NCBI GenBank assembly: GCA_947378515.1
Contig: CANCKG010000029.1
Span: forward strand, 1-7,114
DNA from: Gammaproteobacteria bacterium
Lineage (GTDB): Bacteria; Pseudomonadota; Gammaproteobacteria; CAISUE01
Direction: 5' to 3'
Length of the DNA: 7,114 bases
The number at the start of each line of letters is the position of its first letter. The first letter of the stretch is position 1. The notes below the pieces were generated by a model. The model was given only the letters and a program-made list of their open reading frames with translations, had not been told where the DNA came from and did no database searches. Both the position numbers and the translations under genes were made by a program. Shown here one piece after another: positions 5,566-7,114 of this stretch.

Positions 5566-7114
5566 GGAGGCTATTTGCGGCTCCAACACGACATAATCAT
5601 TTTGATTTGCTGGCCGTTGCGATCGCGTTAAGTTGGCAGCTACAGCCACTGGCGGCGCAATCATCACCGCCACAGCTAAGGCAGCACGCATTTCAGCACG
5701 GCGCATCTGTAGTGCCCAATCGATTAACGATAAACTGAAATCATAAGGACTCTTAACCAAGCATACTTTAACGATTTCCCAGATCGACAAAACACGACCG
5801 ACGCGCAATCTTTCGACATAGCATTTCGCGAACCAACCTTGGATAACGTCTTTCATGCTTTTATCAAAGATCGCTAATTCATTTTTGAAATTTTCTGGCG
5901 CTAAAATCAAACACAATGCCAGAATCTGCTGATCACTGACATCACTCCCCGTATATTCACTGACAGTCCCAGCCAAGGTTTTAACAAAGCCATAAAACCC
6001 AATAGCGCGTGCCACGCGTGCGCCAATATTGATCGTCTTTAATAAGCCATCAAATAAACGATTATGCGCGGCAAAACTGGTCGCTAACAGTTGAAAAGTT
6101 TGATTGACTTTTTTTAACTGTTCACACATATCGCTGATATCCACAACATCCTCAGCATCCACCACATTACGATGTTCAGGTTGAATCAACCCGTAAAGAT
6201 CGAACAAACGCCGTGGAATTTCCACGTAGAAATGTATGATGTTATCTGCGGCTCTTTTGGCAATAAAGGATTGGTATTCCACATAACTTCGGCTGAAAAA
6301 GGATGCACTACCCACGACCACCGGAACGATTTGCTGCGCTAAACCTTCGACAAGTAAACTGCGCGTTAATAACGCCCAACCGGCAGCCGTCAGCAGATTA
6401 GGTAGCGCGCAGAACATTAAGAGACTAACGCGATGCATAAATTGCGCTGTCGATACACACGCTTCGGCATTCCAAGCCTTAATCGCGGCTTGATATTCCG
6501 CCACAGTCACCACATCATAAGCTAAATCTGAAAATTGTTCATACGTGGGTAATACTCTTGAAAAGAGCACATTGAGTGCCGTTGAGCCTAAAGCGAATAA
6601 TGCTAAACCATCACCGATCACGGCTTGTTGTTTCAAATTGATTGCCATGGGATCTAACAGATAAGGCGCTAAGGCTTGAGCGATAAAAGCAAAACTTAAT
6701 GAACGATAGCCGATCACTGTCGACCAACTACGCATCACTTCCAAATAGCGCAATAAATTAATGGGTTTTTGATATATTCGCTTAATAGGAAGTGCAGGCT
6801 CATTGCAAAAATCTTTAAAGGCTGCGATGTGATGAGCGATTTTGGTATGATTAAACAAGCGGTAATAACTCGCACCAGGCAAAATATTGACCGCAATCAA
6901 AGAATAATTCACCACGCCTGCTTGCCAACGCGGCCAATCGCTTGGCATTAACGCTAACAACGGTAAGGCATCGGCTGCCGCGCCAAACGAATAGCTGCCC
7001 ACCAAAGAGATACCCTTGATCATTAATTCAATCTTGGCCCAGCGATCCAGCAATTGTTCTCTAACAGGAAATAAGACCGAATCGGCATCAACTGGCACTG
7101 ACACGGACAATACA
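5545..7114 (-). CDS. Unrecognised, probably multi-pass membrane protein (5' end outside window)
   Basis: I do not recognise this protein. The frame is open to the window edge. The only start-like codon near it is a TTG at 7110 (521 residues); the codon before it is GTA, so the true start is probably beyond the window. Numbering from that TTG, hydrophobic stretches lie at about 31-55, 63-82, 133-153, 164-185, 228-247, 254-271, 364-380 and 474-492. Charged or amphipathic helices separate them (for example 274-308 and 313-345). This suggests a polytopic inner-membrane protein or a membrane-inserting exported protein, judged by eye. No catalytic motif, ATP-binding loop or signal peptide stands out. 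The last residues (SIPIAP) and the stop codon are encoded by palindromic repeat unit 3, so the natural C-terminus was probably altered. It reads in the same direction as murG, separated by the repeat cluster. Confidence 0.75.
   Translation of the reverse strand, partial: VLSVSVPVDADSVLFPVREQLLDRWAKIELMIKGISLVGSYSFGAAADALPLLALMPSDWPRWQAGVVNYSLIAVNILPGASYYRLFNHTKIAHHIAAFKDFCNEPALPIKRIYQKPINLLRYLEVMRSWSTVIGYRSLSFAFIAQALAPYLLDPMAINLKQQAVIGDGLALFALGSTALNVLFSRVLPTYEQFSDLAYDVVTVAEYQAAIKAWNAEACVSTAQFMHRVSLLMFCALPNLLTAAGWALLTRSLLVEGLAQQIVPVVVGSASFFSRSYVEYQSFIAKRAADNIIHFYVEIPRRLFDLYGLIQPEHRNVVDAEDVVDISDMCEQLKKVNQTFQLLATSFAAHNRLFDGLLKTINIGARVARAIGFYGFVKTLAGTVSEYTGSDVSDQQILALCLILAPENFKNELAIFDKSMKDVIQGWFAKCYVERLRVGRVLSIWEIVKVCLVKSPYDFSLSLIDWALQMRRAEMRAALAVAVMIAPPVAVAANLTRSQRPANQNDYVVLEPQIASSIPIAP

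Overview
The window comes from a moderately AT-leaning gammaproteobacterial chromosome. My best guess is a member of, or relative of, the Legionellales. This rests on a long-form QueF, a SixA phosphatase, a MurG of the GGGSAGHVTPN/SRAGAN type (which I recall from Legionella and from the second MurG of the Bacillus cereus group), and two sizeable orphan proteins of the sort common in host-associated Legionellales. The placement is inference; no rRNA or other marker gene is present.

Layout, left to right. (1) 86-1099 (+) encodes an unrecognised 337-residue protein made of two diverged tandem copies of one helical domain plus a low-complexity tail. It has its own TATAAT box and a small palindrome upstream. 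(2) 1167-1625 (+) is sixA. (3) 1686-2528 (+) queF and 2531-3121 (+) rdgB form a tight two-gene operon. A good extended -10 promoter for it has its -35 box overlapping the sixA stop codon. (4) 3132-4142 (-) and 4135-5208 (-) are an APH-family kinase and murG, overlapping by 8 bp and convergent with rdgB. (5) 5209-5544 is a 336-bp repeat-rich intergenic region. (6) 5545 to the right edge (-) is an unrecognised, probably multi-pass membrane protein whose 5' end lies beyond the window.

The named genes are housekeeping: phosphohistidine dephosphorylation (sixA), queuosine biosynthesis (queF), nucleotide-pool cleansing (rdgB) and lipid II synthesis (murG). murG sits here without its usual dcw-cluster neighbours, translationally tied to a small-molecule kinase of unknown substrate.

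The most unusual structure is the repeat cluster at 5284-5565. Three palindromic units of one family share a core (TATACC..TCGC), and their arms have changed in a compensatory way. Two of them, each joined to the same 16-bp tag, face each other as roughly 56-bp terminal inverted repeats of a 205-bp MITE-like element. The rightmost unit supplies the last codons and the stop of the 521-residue membrane gene and is bracketed by a 6-bp direct repeat. Removing it in silico restores a slightly different C-terminus, so it looks like an insertion into the gene's 3' end. I saw no CRISPR array, tRNA, rRNA or transposase gene.
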